Positions 53,240-64,000 are shown, counted from the first letter of the stretch. The stretch is DNA of 64,000 nucleotides from Allodiplogaster sudhausi (GCA_945643635.1 CALZFC010000042.1:3700501-3764500), one strand, 5' to 3'. Notes: generated from the sequence alone by a model not told the origin. Program-made: numbers and translations.

Positions 53240-54707
53240 ATGACAAGGATTGTCCCGTTGATCCTTGTCTTGCTGTGTCTTCCTCTCCTCATCGAGCCTT
53301 CTCGTCATCGCCACGTCCGCCTTGCTCAGCCAGTGCCAGTGGTGCTGTGGCATGGAATGGGTGACTCTTGCTGCAATCCATTGTCCATGGGGGCCATCTC
53401 CAATCTCATCTCTGAGAATGTTCCTGATATCCACGTCCATTCACTCCGACTTGGCGAAAACTTTGCCTCGGTTGGTCTCGATTCTTACATTCGAATTCTG
53501 AATCTTTCTTCTGGTGGAGGACACAGAGCGGGGCTTCTTGGCCAACATGAACGACTTGGTTTCTCTTGCGTGTGATCTCATACGGAATGACTCGCTCCTC
53601 TCTGCTGGATACAATGCTGTTGGATTCTCTCAAGGAGGCCTCTTTCTGTTCGTGCTCTTCATTTCTTTTCCTTTCTTTTCTCTCTGTTTCATGTTCCCAT
53701 TCAGACGCGCAGTCGCACAACGTTGCCCCTCTCCTCCAATGAGGAATCTCATTTCGGTTGGCGGACCCCAGCAGGTTGTCCAGGATGCCGCATCTTTTAT
53801 ATCCATATCTTTTTTGTGCTTTTCTTTTAATAATTTAAAGGGCAAATTCGCCTTTTTTGCTAAAGGGGAACATTAAATACGTAAAATAGCAGGCACAGCG
53901 CGATTAAGGGCATTTTTGGCCTTCCTTATTGCCTTGGCCCGACTCTTCTCTGCAACTCCATCAGAAAACTACTCGAACTCGGCGCCTACATGCCATTCGT
54001 CCAGCAAAGGCAAGATTGATCTGAAGGGGAGTTGGAGTGGACGATGGAAGTTACAGAGTGGTGCAAGCTCAGTACTGGCACGACTCCAACGACGAGGCTG
54101 CCTATCGACAGGACAACATCTTCCTAGCTGATATCAACAATGAAAAGGTTATTGTTCCTCGGGAGAAGATCGGACTGGCTTGACGCATAAGTCATGTCCA
54201 CTTCCCTCTACCTTTATGTACATACAGACCTACGCTTCGAGGAAAGTACATAGGAGAATGTACATATGTATGTACATAAGTGAGGATAGAATTTCCCTCT
54301 TTCAGGACAATAGAACAGAGAAATATCGGAAGAATTTGCTGAAGCTCAAGAATATCGTGCTGATTAAATTCACAAGAGACCACATGGTTGTTCCCAAGGA
54401 GAGCGAGGCATGGTTTTATCTATTCTTCTCTAACGCTCTCTTCGGTTCGTTTTCAGTGGTTCGGCTATTACAAGGAGAACGACAACACTATCATTCTTCC
54501 GATGAATCAGACAAGAATCTATAAGGAAGTTAGTCATTGAAAAGGGTTCTAGAAAAGCCACATTCTTTTGATACTTTGAAGGATTTGATTGGACTGCGAA
54601 AGCTGGAATCAGATGGTCGAATTCACTTCGTTGAAGTTGACGGAGAGCATTTGCAGATTGACGGCGAGACATTTAAGAGAGAGATCATTGATAAGTATTT
54701 GAAATAA
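53240..54707 (+). CDS. PPT1: Palmitoyl-protein thioesterase 1
   Basis: Eight exons: 53240-53470, 53520-53647, 53705-53774, 53909-54009, 54057-54147, 54306-54407, 54457-54528 and 54582-54707. They join in phase to 306 aa, the same length as human PPT1. After a signal peptide ([18 protein letters not shown]) comes the hallmark [19 protein letters not shown]. The catalytic triad aligns as Ser114 (GFSQGG), Asp232 (FTRDH) and His288 (DGEHLQ), against 115, 233 and 289 in human. [32 protein letters not shown] and SEWFGYY are also conserved. PPT1 removes fatty acyl groups from S-acylated cysteines of proteins in the lysosome. Two introns begin with GC: CAAAG then GCAAGA at 54010, and GAG then GCATGG at 54408. 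Both are fixed by conserved residues on either side. Confidence 0.96.
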
Positions 54708-54764
54708 AGAAAGGCCAGGAGTACTATATGGATGACACATTCATGATATACATTCCCATTCAGC

Positions 54765-54836
<72 letters not shown>

Positions 54837-55064
54837 CATGAGAGGAAAAGAGTGAAAAAGTGAGAGATAATAGGTAGCGGGAAGAAGGAGACGGTTGACT
54901 GGAAGAGAGAATTGACTTCTTCATTTCTTGATTCTCAACACATCTCGAATGCATGTTCGCTGCTCTGTCCCGTGTTGCATTAAACAAACTACCACACTCT
55001 CACTCCACAACCCGTGCTCTGATTCACTACATCTTTTTGCATGCTGTCTCCTACTCTCTCTCTC

Positions 55065-55099
<35 letters not shown>

Positions 55100-55580
55100 C
55101 TGTCTTTCTCTCCTCCTTCGCTGTCTGCCTGATAGCATCCTTGCTTCCAATCAACGTTAATATGATCCGTGGCAGATATTAGTGGTCACTTCCCCCTGGA
55201 AGAGAGTAAATGACCGAGTGAAGAGCGGAACTGATCAGAGTGGTGACAGATGCTTCTAGACTCGCCTCCTGGTTTCTCCAACCTGAGTCCTTTCTCTTCC
55301 TCTGCTTCTCTGCCGTCTCCTGAGCCTTCTTATCTCTCCTCTCTTGAGTGATTACTCTGTTGTCTTCCACTCTCTCCTACTCGTCCCCTGCCTTAGCGTG
55401 CAAATGCTTCTTCTTTTCTTCCTTTACTCTGCCCTTCCCATCTCGCAGTCAATAACTTCACATTTAGACAGTGCTATTATATTCTGGAGACGTTTGCTAA
55501 TTTCACTACGCGATAGGCAGAATATTAACGGCTGCGGTCAGCGCATCATGTAAAAAAAATTTCGAGGCAGAAGATGAGAG

Positions 55581-55631
<51 letters not shown>

Positions 55632-55759
55632 AGTGCGGATAGAAGAGCGTGAGCTTGAGCTGAAGTGAGAGGTGCATCAGCAGCGGATGTATTCATTCAC
55701 CGCTTTGATGTTGTAGTTGTCTGGGCAAAAGCGCGAAGTGTCTGTTTGCCTTAGTTGAG
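54708..55759. other. Spacer, no gene seen
   Basis: AATAAA overlaps the PPT1 stop codon (GAAATAAAG) and may be its poly(A) signal. GA/CT tracts lie at 54763-54838, 55051-55096 and 55576-55628. No exon is supportable. Confidence 0.5.
55576..55628. repeat. (GA)n microsatellite
   Basis: GA tract with two interruptions about 130 bp upstream of the next start codon. Confidence 0.95.
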
Positions 55760-56356
55760 ATGTCTCTGCCGGTGCTGGAGACGGGTGAGCTGAACTCGAT
55801 TCTGCTGGCCGTGACTGCCTTGGTCGTGGTGGCTGCCCTGGCCTTCATTTGCTGGGTCTACTGCTACGCCAATTGCAGAAGAGCCGGCCGGTCAACTCAA
55901 GGCTCTCTTTCTTCTCTCATCAGAAATCCTATTGCAGGAGACGGAGAAGACAGCCAGCAGACGAGGAATCTCTTCATCCCAAGCAAAGCACAGCTAAGTC
56001 AGCCCAATCTTCTTTCATTTCGGGCCATTTACATTCAAATAATTCACGTTCAATTCCATACCATTTAACAGGGATCTTTTTCAACCTTTCTCTACACCAA
56101 AGACGTAATCTTAAACTTCCGCCCGGAATCTTTGTCGTATATCCTACACAGTAATCAAAAACATAACCGTTCGAACAAGTCTCACAGCCATTGACCCAAC
56201 ACAGTCACCAAACCCATACCCTTGCTACTCTCATAATCAACCTTTCCCAGCGGTAAATCGGCGCATTCGAGTGCGGACCTCGACTTCATCGACGAAAGGC
56301 AGATCAACCTCGTCTCTTCCACCATCCTCATTGACAGTATCCACGAACAGTTGTGA
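55760..56356 (+). CDS. Small single-pass membrane protein of unknown function
   Basis: Three exons, 55760-55992, 56072-56104 and 56251-56356, join in phase to 123 aa. A short N-terminus is followed by one membrane segment (about 13-36, LLAVTALVVVAALAFICWVY) and a cytosolic tail with RRAGRST, FIPSKAQDLFQPFSTPKT and an acidic helix ADLDFIDERQ near the end. No family is recognised. Intron 1 is read as GC-AG (CA then GCTAAGTC). This is the only donor that keeps both downstream exons open. An alternative GT donor at 55998 would give a different ending in a shorter frame. Confidence 0.55.
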
Positions 56357-56483
56357 TACCACTCTCTTGTTCCCATCAGTAATGTGCTTTCATGTAAATA
56401 AATATTTTTTGACTCTGAAATGCGGTACTTAGTAGACATCGGAACCGTTGACAACAACTTTAATAACAAACAGCAAAAACAGG

Positions 56484-58182
56484 TTAAACGGCCTCCTCCT
56501 TGGTCTTCTTCTCTGGCTTTCCTCCGCGGATTCTTCCGGTTCTGCGGGCAGCGATGAGACCGACCTAAACAAACACTCTCAACCAACTGGAACTCGACTA
56601 TCCAATATATCCCTGCTCCCAGAGAAAGGAAAAAAAACTAAGAAACACAAAAAAATACATAGAAAATTTGAACGACAAAAGTAGGAACACAGAATAAAGA
56701 AAAACTTGCTCACCTTCTTACCCGCGCTGCAGGTGCGAGAGACGGTGGAAGGATGACCGATGTGCTGGTGGTTACCACCACCATGAGGATGCTCCACGGG
56801 GTTCATGGCAACACCTCGCACCTGAGAAAGAAAAGTATTTGAAACGGTGAGAAATAAAACACTATAAACAAAGTTTCCTTATCAAGTAACAATTTTTTTG
56901 GAAGCAAAAAAAGGCTAGCCTTAGGCCAGCAGTTGCGCTTGGCCTTGTACTTGTGGTAAGCACGGCCAGCCTTGAGCAGAGGCTTATCGGTACGTCCACC
57001 GCCAGCAACGATGCCTCAAACGAATCCGGTATCAGGATAATACGACAGCTAGATCAATGTAGACCGTAGGAAAGAATCCATAGTATATTTACACTGGGCG
57101 AGTTGGGCTACTAATATTCAAATATCGCTGGTCTCAACGCAAATGGGACATCTTCCCCTACCAAGACTACTAGATTCGTTAAAAATAATATCACAATAAT
57201 ATCGTATATAGAGCATGACCAGGGATGTCCAAAGCGGCCCGGCCCGCATGCCCCACGGGCCCGGCCGGCCCGGGCCTGGTTTTGGACATCCTTGAGCATG
57301 GCATGTACATTTAACATTTAAAAAATTCCGAATAAAGTATTCAACAGGTCTAACCAATCATGGCGCGGTTGGCGGACTGGACAACCTTCTTGGCACCCGA
57401 GGGAAGACGGATGCGAGTCTTCTTGGTCTCGGGGTTGTGCGCGATGACAGTGGCGTAGTTGCCAGAAGTGCGAGCAAGCCGACCACGGTCTCCGGTCTTC
57501 TCTTCGAGGTTGCAGACGGTTGTTCCCTCAGGAAGCTCTCCGACGGGTAGCACATTGCCGATTTGGATCTGAGCTGCAATTACAGTGGATCAGAAACTTT
57601 CTCGAACAAAAAAATTTATTTACAAAAATATATACTATATTATATTCCATCATAAATTAAAATTAAGACTCCTGACGTTAAAGCAAGGTCAAGAAATTAA
57701 CTACCTCGAAAATACAAAACCATCCTCGCAAAGTGATGTTCATACAAAAAAAGCCTGATGAAAAATTACAAGCATAAAAACAAAAAGCAATGCAAAATAA
57801 AATCTGAAGCTATTTCTAACCCTTCTTGCCGCAGTAGACGAACTGGCCGGTGTGCATGCCTTCGCAAGCAATCATGGTACTCTTGTTGGTCTTGTACTTG
57901 TACGGATCGCGGAACTGGACAATGGCGAGCGGTGCGCCGCGGCCCGGGTCGTGGATGATATCCTCAAAACCAATATAATTTGTCTATAAAATACATGCCA
58001 TAACCGTAGAGTATGCAAGCCATAGAGTAAAAATAAAAATAAACCTTGACGACACCCTTGATGTAGCCATGTCGCTCGGCGAAGTCGACCGGACGAAGCT
58101 TGGCGGCTCCCTTGCGATGCTTGTTGAAGGCCTTGAAGATACCTCCCGGTCCTTTACGCTGGACCCGGATACGGCGACCCAT
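56484..58182 (-). CDS. RPL8: Ribosomal protein L8 (uL2), 60S subunit
   Basis: Six exons: 58045-58182, 57821-57962, 57355-57573, 56920-57014, 56714-56821 and 56484-56564. They join in phase to 260 aa, near the human 257. The sequence is unmistakable: [116 protein letters not shown], and [12 protein letters not shown] at the end. uL2 helps shape the peptidyl-transferase centre, and the Gly-Gly-Asn-His loop is conserved. The intron after NCWPK starts with GC (GCTAGC). It is fixed because the next exon begins VRGVAMNP. The 340 bp intron 57015-57354 holds a GC-rich hairpin-prone patch at 57230-57290. The gene diverges from the PPxY gene. Confidence 0.98.
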
Positions 58183-58929
58183 TCTACCCTGGTAAAAGCA
58201 ACATATTTTACTCTTATATGCATATCAATACATAGCATTCACACTAAAAACACAGTGAAATAACATTAACAAGGAACCAGCACTACAAAATATTCATATA
58301 AGTCTTTTAACCCAGCAAAAGAATCGCAACCAACGATACTCAGTTTGCCTGAAAATACTGTAGAATTCAAACAGGATTTTCTATGTCAAATAGGTAACCG
58401 CTGTCATTGAATTTTATTGTCGGTTTGATCATGGCACACCAGGAAAACGCATCGTTCACCGAAGAGATTGGTCCAGGATACTACTCATAGACAACGCTTC
58501 AAAATGCTATAATTGGCGAGGAACATATACGTAGATAAAGGATGAAGAATGCTGCGTTTTCCTGTTATAGCGAAAGATCAATACAGCCCGCTTCTGCCAG
58601 CTCCGGCTCTGTAGAGTAGTTGCCGCAGGGGCGCTAATGCAAGCTCGCCATCCTCATCTCTTTTTTTCTTCTTCTTCATTCCTGGAAAATTTCTTTGAAA
58701 TAAAAAAAGAGATATTTAGTATATGTGGTCTGCGAGTTCGCCATATGTTTCTGTTTTATGAAAATCCAGAGAATGGCGAGAGTGAGCTAGAGAGATAAGA
58801 GAGAGAGAGAGTGTACGAGCAAAAGGAGAGAAAGAGATGATTAGATGGAGAAAGGTTGATCCAAAATAAATAGCAGAGGAAGAAGAAGTGGTTGTTTAGT
58901 TGGTGCTCGTAGTGGCTGAGGGAGTGGAG
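58183..58929. promoter_or_regulatory. Shared upstream region of RPL8 and the PPxY protein gene
   Basis: These 747 bp lie between divergent start codons and should contain both promoters. I see no TATA box. No upstream coding exon was identified. Confidence 0.4.
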
Positions 58930-59573
58930 ATGAGTTCGAGTACGGTGTACACGCCAAGTGACGAAGTCATGACGAGCATCGTCCTGCCCACCATCGGATT
59001 CTGCGTCGGACTCATCGCTGCTATGCTCGTCGGCATCAACAAGTGCAAGCAGTGGCAGTTCGACAGGGTCGGTTCTTCTCTTAGCTGTCTCATGTATCTC
59101 TTCATTCACCTTTATCGTTGCGTAGATTCTTGACAGAGTGAACTTTTACAGATAGTAGAAATGCGAAGGACTCGCCGGGTTGTTCAGCGAATCACTGCCA
59201 GGCTCCGAGAAAAGAATTTTAAAACTATTCAAAGTTCGTCTTTTAAACACAAAATTACCTTTAATATTTTTTATAACCTTTGAACCTGGCGCAGAAGCCC
59301 GGAAGATGCGAAAGAGAGCAGCGATTGCGGCGGCGAAGGAGAAGAACGACGACTCTCCTCCTCTGTACTCTTCGCACCTCAGGTACGACAGCCACACATC
59401 AACCACTCTGGGTTCTGCTGGTCAACATGATGCCATTGATTCTGGTGTTCAGGGAGAACACGACATGCGGACGATCTCCCCCTCCACCTTACGAAGACGC
59501 ATTATTGGACGAGTATTATGAAGAATGTAAGCCCGTTCCTGCTCACACATCTCGAAGGTATCTCTCATTTTAG
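58930..59573 (+). CDS. Single-pass membrane protein with two PPxY motifs
   Basis: Four exons, 58930-59067, 59152-59233, 59295-59382 and 59453-59573, join in phase to 142 aa. A short N-terminus (MSSSTVYTPSDEVMTS) is followed by one membrane segment (about 17-39, IVLPTIGFCVGLIAAMLVGI) and a strongly basic stretch (IVEMRRTRRVVQRITARLRE). PPLY (95-98) and PPPY (113-116) follow, the latter in PPPPYEDALLDEYYEE. PPxY motifs bind WW domains, notably of Nedd4-family ubiquitin ligases, so an adaptor role in ubiquitin-driven sorting is plausible but inferred. No family is recognised. The stop at 59571-59573 follows directly after YLSF. Confidence 0.7.
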
Positions 59574-60039
59574 TTTTAAACCATTTAAAGCCATTCTCTC
59601 TCTCACTTACTCAATCACTCACTCGCTCTCTTCCTTTCCCTATCTCTCTCCTCTCTCTCTCTCCCTCCCCCTCCCACTCTCTCTATCCCCCCCCTCTCTG
59701 ATTCACTCTGTCAAGATAATATGTTGCTTTGATATGTTGAGGGAGTCGGGTGGCGGTTCAGTAAAGCCAACAACTTCTCAAAGAAGGCGACGTTCTGCCA
59801 CTGCCGTCTCTTCACAGAAAACCCTTCGATCTTCTGCTCGCAATCACGTTTACCATGTTTAGCTTTCCTTACATATGAATTCTTAGAAACTGTAACTTTA
59901 GAGTCGCCAGGGTCGTCGTATTTTTATGATGATGTAGGGACTTCGTTTAGATATAATTATTCATACATAAAAATACCGGTCACAAATAAATGGAGGATTC
60001 ATTGAATCGGAATGGCCCTTATATTCAAAAGAAAGAGAT
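59574..60039. other. Convergent spacer, 3' ends only
   Basis: It holds a CT tract at 59640-59705 and otherwise no coding signal. It lies between the stop codons of the PPxY gene and the lamin B receptor homologue. Confidence 0.5.
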
Positions 60040-61623
60040 CTAATAGACTCCCGGGAACAGCTTCCACTGCACTCGGGAGCAGTGTGCATTCCATGCTGAG
60101 CCATATTTGATTAGGCATCTCTGTTCATCGAGATGGATCCTCAGGAGGAAATAGAGAAGGAAGAAAATGAAGGGGAGAGGAGAAGCCATGCCAGGCAGAC
60201 CAGCCATCGCAGTCCGCGCTGCCATTCCCACCAACTTGAAGGCGTAGTTCGGATGGCGACTCGAACTCCAGTATCCACTCCCTGCAACCATCTCACTCTT
60301 CCACTTCAACGATGCTTTCTTGACTGACCCAAGAGGAGATTAGTGACAGTTTCACCATTGTCCGCCCTGTACTTGGCAGTGATGAAGAAGGGGTCCTTCC
60401 TCGCTACTTTCATGTTTCCTCTACACCGCCGGAATCGGACTCTGCAGTAGGATGAGGAGAGTCCAGAGTAAACTCACCGTCTTACTCTAACCTCTCTTTT
60501 GTTGCGAGATAATTGAGGAAAGTGAGTGCAAGAAATTGCAACAACAGCCAGAGGGAAAACGAAGAAGATATTCATCTCAAAAAGTAGATTTTTTTAAATC
60601 GTTTATTTAAATAATCTGTTTAAAATTGATAATGTGACAGAAGTTCTGACTAACTGGTCTTTTCTGTTGAGCCATGAGAAGAAGAGGAGAAGAGAGGAGC
60701 ACCGGATAGAGAACCAGTGGTGCTATTAATCTAGGAAGAAAGAAAGCTGAGCTCGACTCTTTTGTCAGGAATTTTTCTCAGAGTTGAGTTCAACTCTCAA
60801 TACAATCGTGTCGAGTTTTCTTCTAGGCTTTCAATGCATACCTCAAACTTGGGTAATTAAACCTGCTCAGTGCAGCAAGCATGCCAAGGGTTCGGCAACA
60901 ACCGATGTCGGGCGGGTTTTCCATAGCATGCTTATAGGCCGAGGTGAGAGGCTGGGACTAATTGACGAAAACGGAGGCATCGAGACGCGATGTCTCTTTT
61001 TCTCTGGCATTTTAAGGTGAACCTTTTTTCTCGGCGAGAGAGTACGCAAAAATGAGAGACCAAACGGAGCAATGATTTATAGCTTCCTTTTCCCTCTCTC
61101 GTCTTCCACACTCTTGCTGTTAGAAAAAGAGTTGACCATTACGTTGACCACTTTTTGGCTGAGCTTGCTTTTTAAAGATGGGATCTTTTTTGGAGCAAGT
61201 TGGGCCCATCTTTCTTCTTTTCCATACTAATCCGCTATTTTCAGAGTTCACCCTCAATCTTTTTTGTTAACCGTTTTCTTCCTAGATTAATAGCACCACA
61301 GATCTGCCCAGAAACGAAGCCATCCAAGATTAGTTCTAAGTATCATGAGTATCATAAGTATCATAAGTATCATAAGTATCATAGTATCATAAGCCATCCA
61401 AGATTAGTTCTAAGTATCATGAGTCGAATACACTTTTAAGCAATGTTATCAAGAAACCTCCTTGCATCGACACCATTTAACTGAAGATCTTCTGACCACA
61501 TCCACATCAGAATCCATACAATATGACAGACTAGTGCAGTTGTCATTGAATCTATAACTTGTTCAGTTCATATAGAACTTCTCACCCTCTTCTTTCTTTA
61601 TACATCTTTCTATGCAGTCTCTT

Positions 61624-61680
<57 letters not shown>

Positions 61681-63476
61681 TGTTCTCCCCCCTCTCTTCT
61701 CTCTCTGTCCTCTTTTCTTTCTCTCTCTTTCTTTCTATCTCTCCCTATCTGTCCTCTCTTTCTTTCTCTCTCTCTCTCTTCACTTTATCAAATTATTTCC
61801 ATACACGAGAAATGTCCGTAGTATGCTCGATGGTAGAATCCAGCAGAGATTGAAGCGACAGCGTAGATTCCAAGGGTGATTCGACTTCTCATCAGATGCT
61901 TAACGTCAATTTCGAGAACGGAGGGTTCATTCTCCACTCCCAGGAAGAAGTCATGCACGGAGTCAACTAAATTGCAACGTCACTATTATTAAAGCAATAA
62001 TTATAAATAGTCAGTGAATGTAATGAAGGAAAATGCGTTAGATTCTGACTGGAATGGTCATCCGTGAAGTAGTAGTAAGTGTAGAGAGAGAGGGTGGCAG
62101 CCATGGCAAGGATTGACAGACAGCCGATTATTCCAGCGAAGTGCACAAAGACAACATCTCCTCTGTTTAGTCAGCACTTCCTTTCCTCATTTCAGGCAAA
62201 TTGAGATTGATTCATTTAAACCTGTAGACTCTGAGAGCAGCTCCGAAGAGGAAAGAGAGACAAAAGACAATTGTTGATGCGAAGCCGTTGGTGTTCCTGA
62301 CAGTGTCCCCTAAAATGGCATCTTCTTTGCTAGGCCAGCTAACGATTCCTAATGAGGAGCACTGGTGAGAATTAACCAACCAGTTGAACTGACGACTACA
62401 GCCAAATCACGTGGCAGAACTTCGTAGAGAAGAATTTGTACGGACGACAAAACAAAAACGATCTTCCATGAAACCTGAACTTCGTCTTTGCTCCACTGTA
62501 GTGTACAACTTCGATTTCGTTATCATCCTGAGTCTCTCTCTCTCTATATCAGTCTCCCTCTATCTTTATCCGTCTCTCTCTCTCTCTCTCTTTCTAGTTC
62601 TCTTTCTGTGTATCTCTGCTATCTTGACATCTCTCTTGCGAGATGGCGTTTACACTGACAGGGTCGAATAGTGGAGGGATGGATTGGAGAAGAAGTGGCC
62701 AGCGGGTCAGCAACTGTTTCAGGGTCTCAACAAGTAATACAAGTATGCAACAGATTCGAACAGAAAACAGAAAGTATGAGAGAATCGGATCTCTGATATA
62801 TACATAGCGTGATAGGTCGAGTGACAATGAGAAACTAAGAGTGAGCTCAACGCATGGAAGAAGTCACAATATCTGAATGTACCTGTCCAAGCTGAGCCTG
62901 ATGAGAATGAATGGTGTAGAGAAGGAAGAAAGAGAAGCTGGGCAGGAAGAACAAAAGAAGCCAGACTGACGGGGTGGACAATGATCGAACTCTCTCAAGA
63001 CAAGTCATTAGGAATGAAGAGATTGCGAGAGTTGGATAGAATGAATGGCAATGGTTGCATACAGCAAGAGCCATCTGAATCTGGTGGATGTCTCGGCTGG
63101 ACACGGAGGATCTTCGCAGACTGCTGCTGCTGCCATAGCTGCTGCGACGGCGGCCAGAAGGAGAGGAAGAAGCCACTCCCGAAGAGGGAAGTGCCGGCTG
63201 CATTCATCCAGCCACACTAGAAGACCAACTCCCCTCTCATCTCTCTCTGTCTCTCCCTCCTTCTCTCTCTCCCTCCTTCTCTCTTTCTCTCTCTCCCTCC
63301 TTCTCTCTTTCTCTCTCTCCCTCCTTCTCTTTTTCTCTCTCTCCCTCCTTCTCTCTTTCTCTCTCTCTCGCTCTCTTATCCTTCTCCCCCTGACCACATG
63401 CTTCTCTCTCCTTCTCGTACACTCTCAGTGATCTCGCTGCCACTGAGCCGGGGATCGACAAGAGCATCTGGAGGAT

Positions 63477-63507
<31 letters not shown>

Positions 63508-63865
63508 GAAGTTGGAGAGGGCAGAGATTGAAGATTGTAAACTGAGAGTGTTGGGGAGATTGACAGAGAATTCGAAGGGAGACGGGAGATCTCAAGGAGA
63601 AAAATATCGTCATATTGTTCACTTTTAACGGAGAACGACATGTAAATAAATAGGTATATTGTATGCATTCGACATGGCAGAAGACACTTCTGCCATTAAG
63701 ATTATCTCTTCTCTTCTCAGGATATTCCGATCTCTAGACGACAATCTAATATTGACTACCGCAACTCCAAAGAAACCAGTTGAAACTCTCTCACTTTATC
63801 ATAGTTTATCACAGTTCCTTCTTCGCTTCTCAGCGGATCAAGAATGTCGATAATTGTCTTCTTCT
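60040..63865 (-). CDS. Lamin B receptor / C14-sterol reductase family, partial
   Basis: Exons recognised: 63760-63865, 63063-63197 (or from ATG 63203), 62883-62993, 62660-62725, 62381-62474, 62222-62348, 62050-62162, 61805-61966, 61458-61551, 60356-60441 and 60040-60281. The first encodes a Tudor-like core (TIIDILDP, GTVINYDKVREFQLVSLEL). The next is Arg/Ser-rich (GRRRSSYGSSSSLRRSSVSS). Membrane segments follow. DSVHDFFLGVENEP matches the first ERG4/ERG24 signature region. The last exons give YWSSSRHPNY, then DEQRCLIKYGSAW and LFPGVY at the end. Tudor, RS stretch and reductase domain together point to lamin B receptor of the inner nuclear membrane. The segment expected between exons 61458-61551 and 60356-60441 (DIIHDG to WVPF in human) was not found; a repeat element lies there. 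The 5' end is beyond the window. Confidence 0.75.
60718..61297. mobile_element. 580 bp terminal-inverted-repeat element in the LBR-like gene
   Basis: GTGGTGCTATTAATCTAGGA at 60718, extending to 25 bp, is perfectly inverted at the right end near 61297. There is no transposase. It occupies most of the interval where the middle of the reductase domain should be encoded. No clear target duplication was found. Confidence 0.8.
61319..61423. repeat. Nested direct repeat with 9-bp tandem units
   Basis: A 30-34 bp unit containing CCATCCAAGATTAGTTCTAA occurs at 61319 and again at 61392. Between them are about six tandem copies of a TAAGTATCA unit. Confidence 0.9.
61624..61680. repeat. (CT)n microsatellite in the LBR-like gene
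   Basis: Long CT tract on the plus strand within intron 61552-61804. It reads as GA on the sense strand of this minus-strand gene. Confidence 0.95.
63229..63375. repeat. Pyrimidine minisatellite, about five 24-28 bp units
   Basis: Units of the form CTCTCTCCCTCCTTCTCTCT are repeated in tandem on the plus strand, immediately upstream of the RS-rich exon of the LBR-like gene. Confidence 0.9.
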
Positions 63866-64000
63866 CTAAAGTGCAATGCATAGAGTCTCATCGTTCTCTG
63901 TCACTTCTGTTCTCTGCTCGCTTACCTTCACTTTCACTATCTGATATTTTAGTTTCTCTCTCTCTCTCTCTCTCTCTCTCTTCCTTATCTCGATAGCCTT
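63866..64000. other. Window edge, likely intron of the LBR-like gene
   Basis: A (CT)n tract at 63955-63983 and no convincing exon. The start of the Tudor domain must lie at or beyond the edge. Confidence 0.4.

Noticed and set aside
57018..57357. Small minus-strand protein within RPL8
   Set aside because: The open frames at 57111-57317 and 57118-57357 lie in an intron fixed by the conserved L8 sequence on both sides.
61319..61423. CRISPR-like array
   Set aside because: The repeats are contiguous 9-bp units between two copies of one longer unit, without unique spacers, in a eukaryotic genome.
63237..63668. 143-codon minus-strand frame with Arg-Glu repeats
   Set aside because: It reads through a pyrimidine minisatellite and has no domain.

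Overview
The window is animal nuclear DNA and most likely nematode. Genes are split by many short introns (often 45-150 bp) and lie close together on both strands. A short secreted protein at 26140-27930 has the cysteine and aromatic pattern of the ground-like domain, which I know only from nematodes. No bacterial, organellar or viral gene was recognised. The clade is not resolved. The genes below were rebuilt by hand: splice sites were chosen so that reading phase and conserved protein blocks continue across junctions, so exon ends in conserved proteins are firm and those in low-complexity proteins are provisional.

Layout. 758-4308 (-) Numb, the endocytic cell-fate adaptor. 6589-8061 (+) YY1-type four-finger protein. 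8893-11086 (-) NK2-class homeobox gene. 13504-15341 (-) CHMP5/Vps60 of ESCRT-III. 16108-23828 (+) protein phosphatase 4 regulatory subunit 3 (SMEK/falafel). 26140-27930 (+) ground-like protein. 28856-31995 (-) a very glycine-rich secreted protein. 34589-35238 (+) Ly6-like secreted protein. 36078-43728 is a 7.65 kb element built as a giant inverted repeat. 44758-45942 (+) small unknown gene. 46525-48258 (+) coiled-coil protein with two hydrophobic segments. 49146-52713 (+) acidic tail-anchored protein. 53240-54707 (+) palmitoyl-protein thioesterase 1. 55760-56356 (+) small single-pass membrane protein. 56484-58182 (-) ribosomal protein L8 (uL2). 58930-59573 (+) membrane protein with two PPxY motifs. 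60040-63865 (-) part of a lamin B receptor homologue with a Tudor-like segment at its upstream end. The genes form no obvious shared pathway; they are an ordinary mix of housekeeping, developmental and secreted genes.

Three features stand out. First, about 12 of roughly 95 reconstructed introns start with GC instead of GT, far above the 1 percent or so usual in animals; several are fixed by conserved protein sequence on both sides. Second, introns and spacers carry many non-autonomous terminal-inverted-repeat elements, including a perfect 94 bp palindrome with TA duplications, a 387 bp element with TTAA duplications and the 7.65 kb giant palindrome. Third, GA/TC microsatellites are extremely common and, inside introns, mostly read as CT on the sense strand. 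The lamin B receptor homologue is also of interest because C. elegans is reported to lack that protein and because both sterol-reductase signature motifs look degenerate here.
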